From Clostridiales bacterium (GTDB taxonomy: Bacteria > Bacillota_A > Clostridia > Oscillospirales > Oscillospiraceae): a DNA stretch of 5,165 nucleotides. The translations under genes and the position numbers were made by a program. The stretch's first letter is position 1, and each line of letters starts with the position of its first letter. The notes beneath the pieces were generated by a model. That model saw only the letters and a list, made by a program, of their open reading frames with translations, did no database searches and was not told the DNA's origin. Where the stretch lies: assembly GCA_019410105.1 (NCBI GenBank), contig DXTB01000033.1, positions 6,526-11,690 on the forward strand. Direction: 5' to 3'. Below are positions 5,165 to 5,165 of this stretch, piece by piece.

Positions 5165-5165
5165 G

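Overview
The window looks like a chromosomal segment of a GC-rich, anaerobic, low-complexity-envelope Bacillota, most plausibly a gut Clostridia of the Oscillospiraceae type. This is inferred from strong AGGAGG/AAAGGAG ribosome binding sites on nearly every gene, GC-rich codon choice, an OpuC/EgtV-style ABC transporter, a YwnA-like Rrf2 regulator and a CcdA-thioredoxin fusion of a kind seen in Clostridia. No species can be named from the sequence alone.

Layout. Two divergent transcription units flank an AT-rich intergenic region (about 1904-2155). Leftward (minus strand): an ABC ATPase with two C-terminal CBS domains (749-1903, GTG start), followed 2 nt later by its inner-membrane permease (1-746, cut off by the window edge). 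The permease continues in frame past its transport domain into a basic stretch and another hydrophobic segment, the layout expected of a permease fused to a substrate-binding domain (OpuB/OpuC/EgtU type). Its substrate (betaine, carnitine, choline or ergothioneine) cannot be settled, because the binding domain lies outside the window.

Rightward (plus strand): a tight four-gene unit, trxA-like thioredoxin (2156-2470), trxB thioredoxin reductase (2488-3432), Rrf2-family regulator (3429-3851) and a CcdA-TlpA fusion (3854-5164). Gaps are 17 nt, a 4-nt overlap and 2 nt. Together these form a complete electron path: NADPH to TrxB, to TrxA, across the membrane through CcdA, to a thioredoxin-like domain outside the cell, with a putative redox-sensing regulator encoded inside the same unit.

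Regulation. A good sigma-A-type promoter (TTGACA, 17 bp, extended TGC-TAAAGT) lies at 2014-2042. A perfect 8+8 bp inverted repeat (2041-2060) covers its -10/start region, and a degenerate copy with the same ACAGW-N4-WCTGT core covers its -35 (2014-2033). These are candidate operators, perhaps for the Rrf2 protein.

Most notable points: the thioredoxin has a non-canonical WCTYC active site (not WCGPC); the reductase has CTAC rather than the common CATC; the Rrf2 protein lacks the Fe-S cysteine cluster but keeps a lone Cys97; and a thiol-redox operon stands head to head with a transporter whose architecture fits the ergothioneine importer EgtUV as well as an osmolyte importer.
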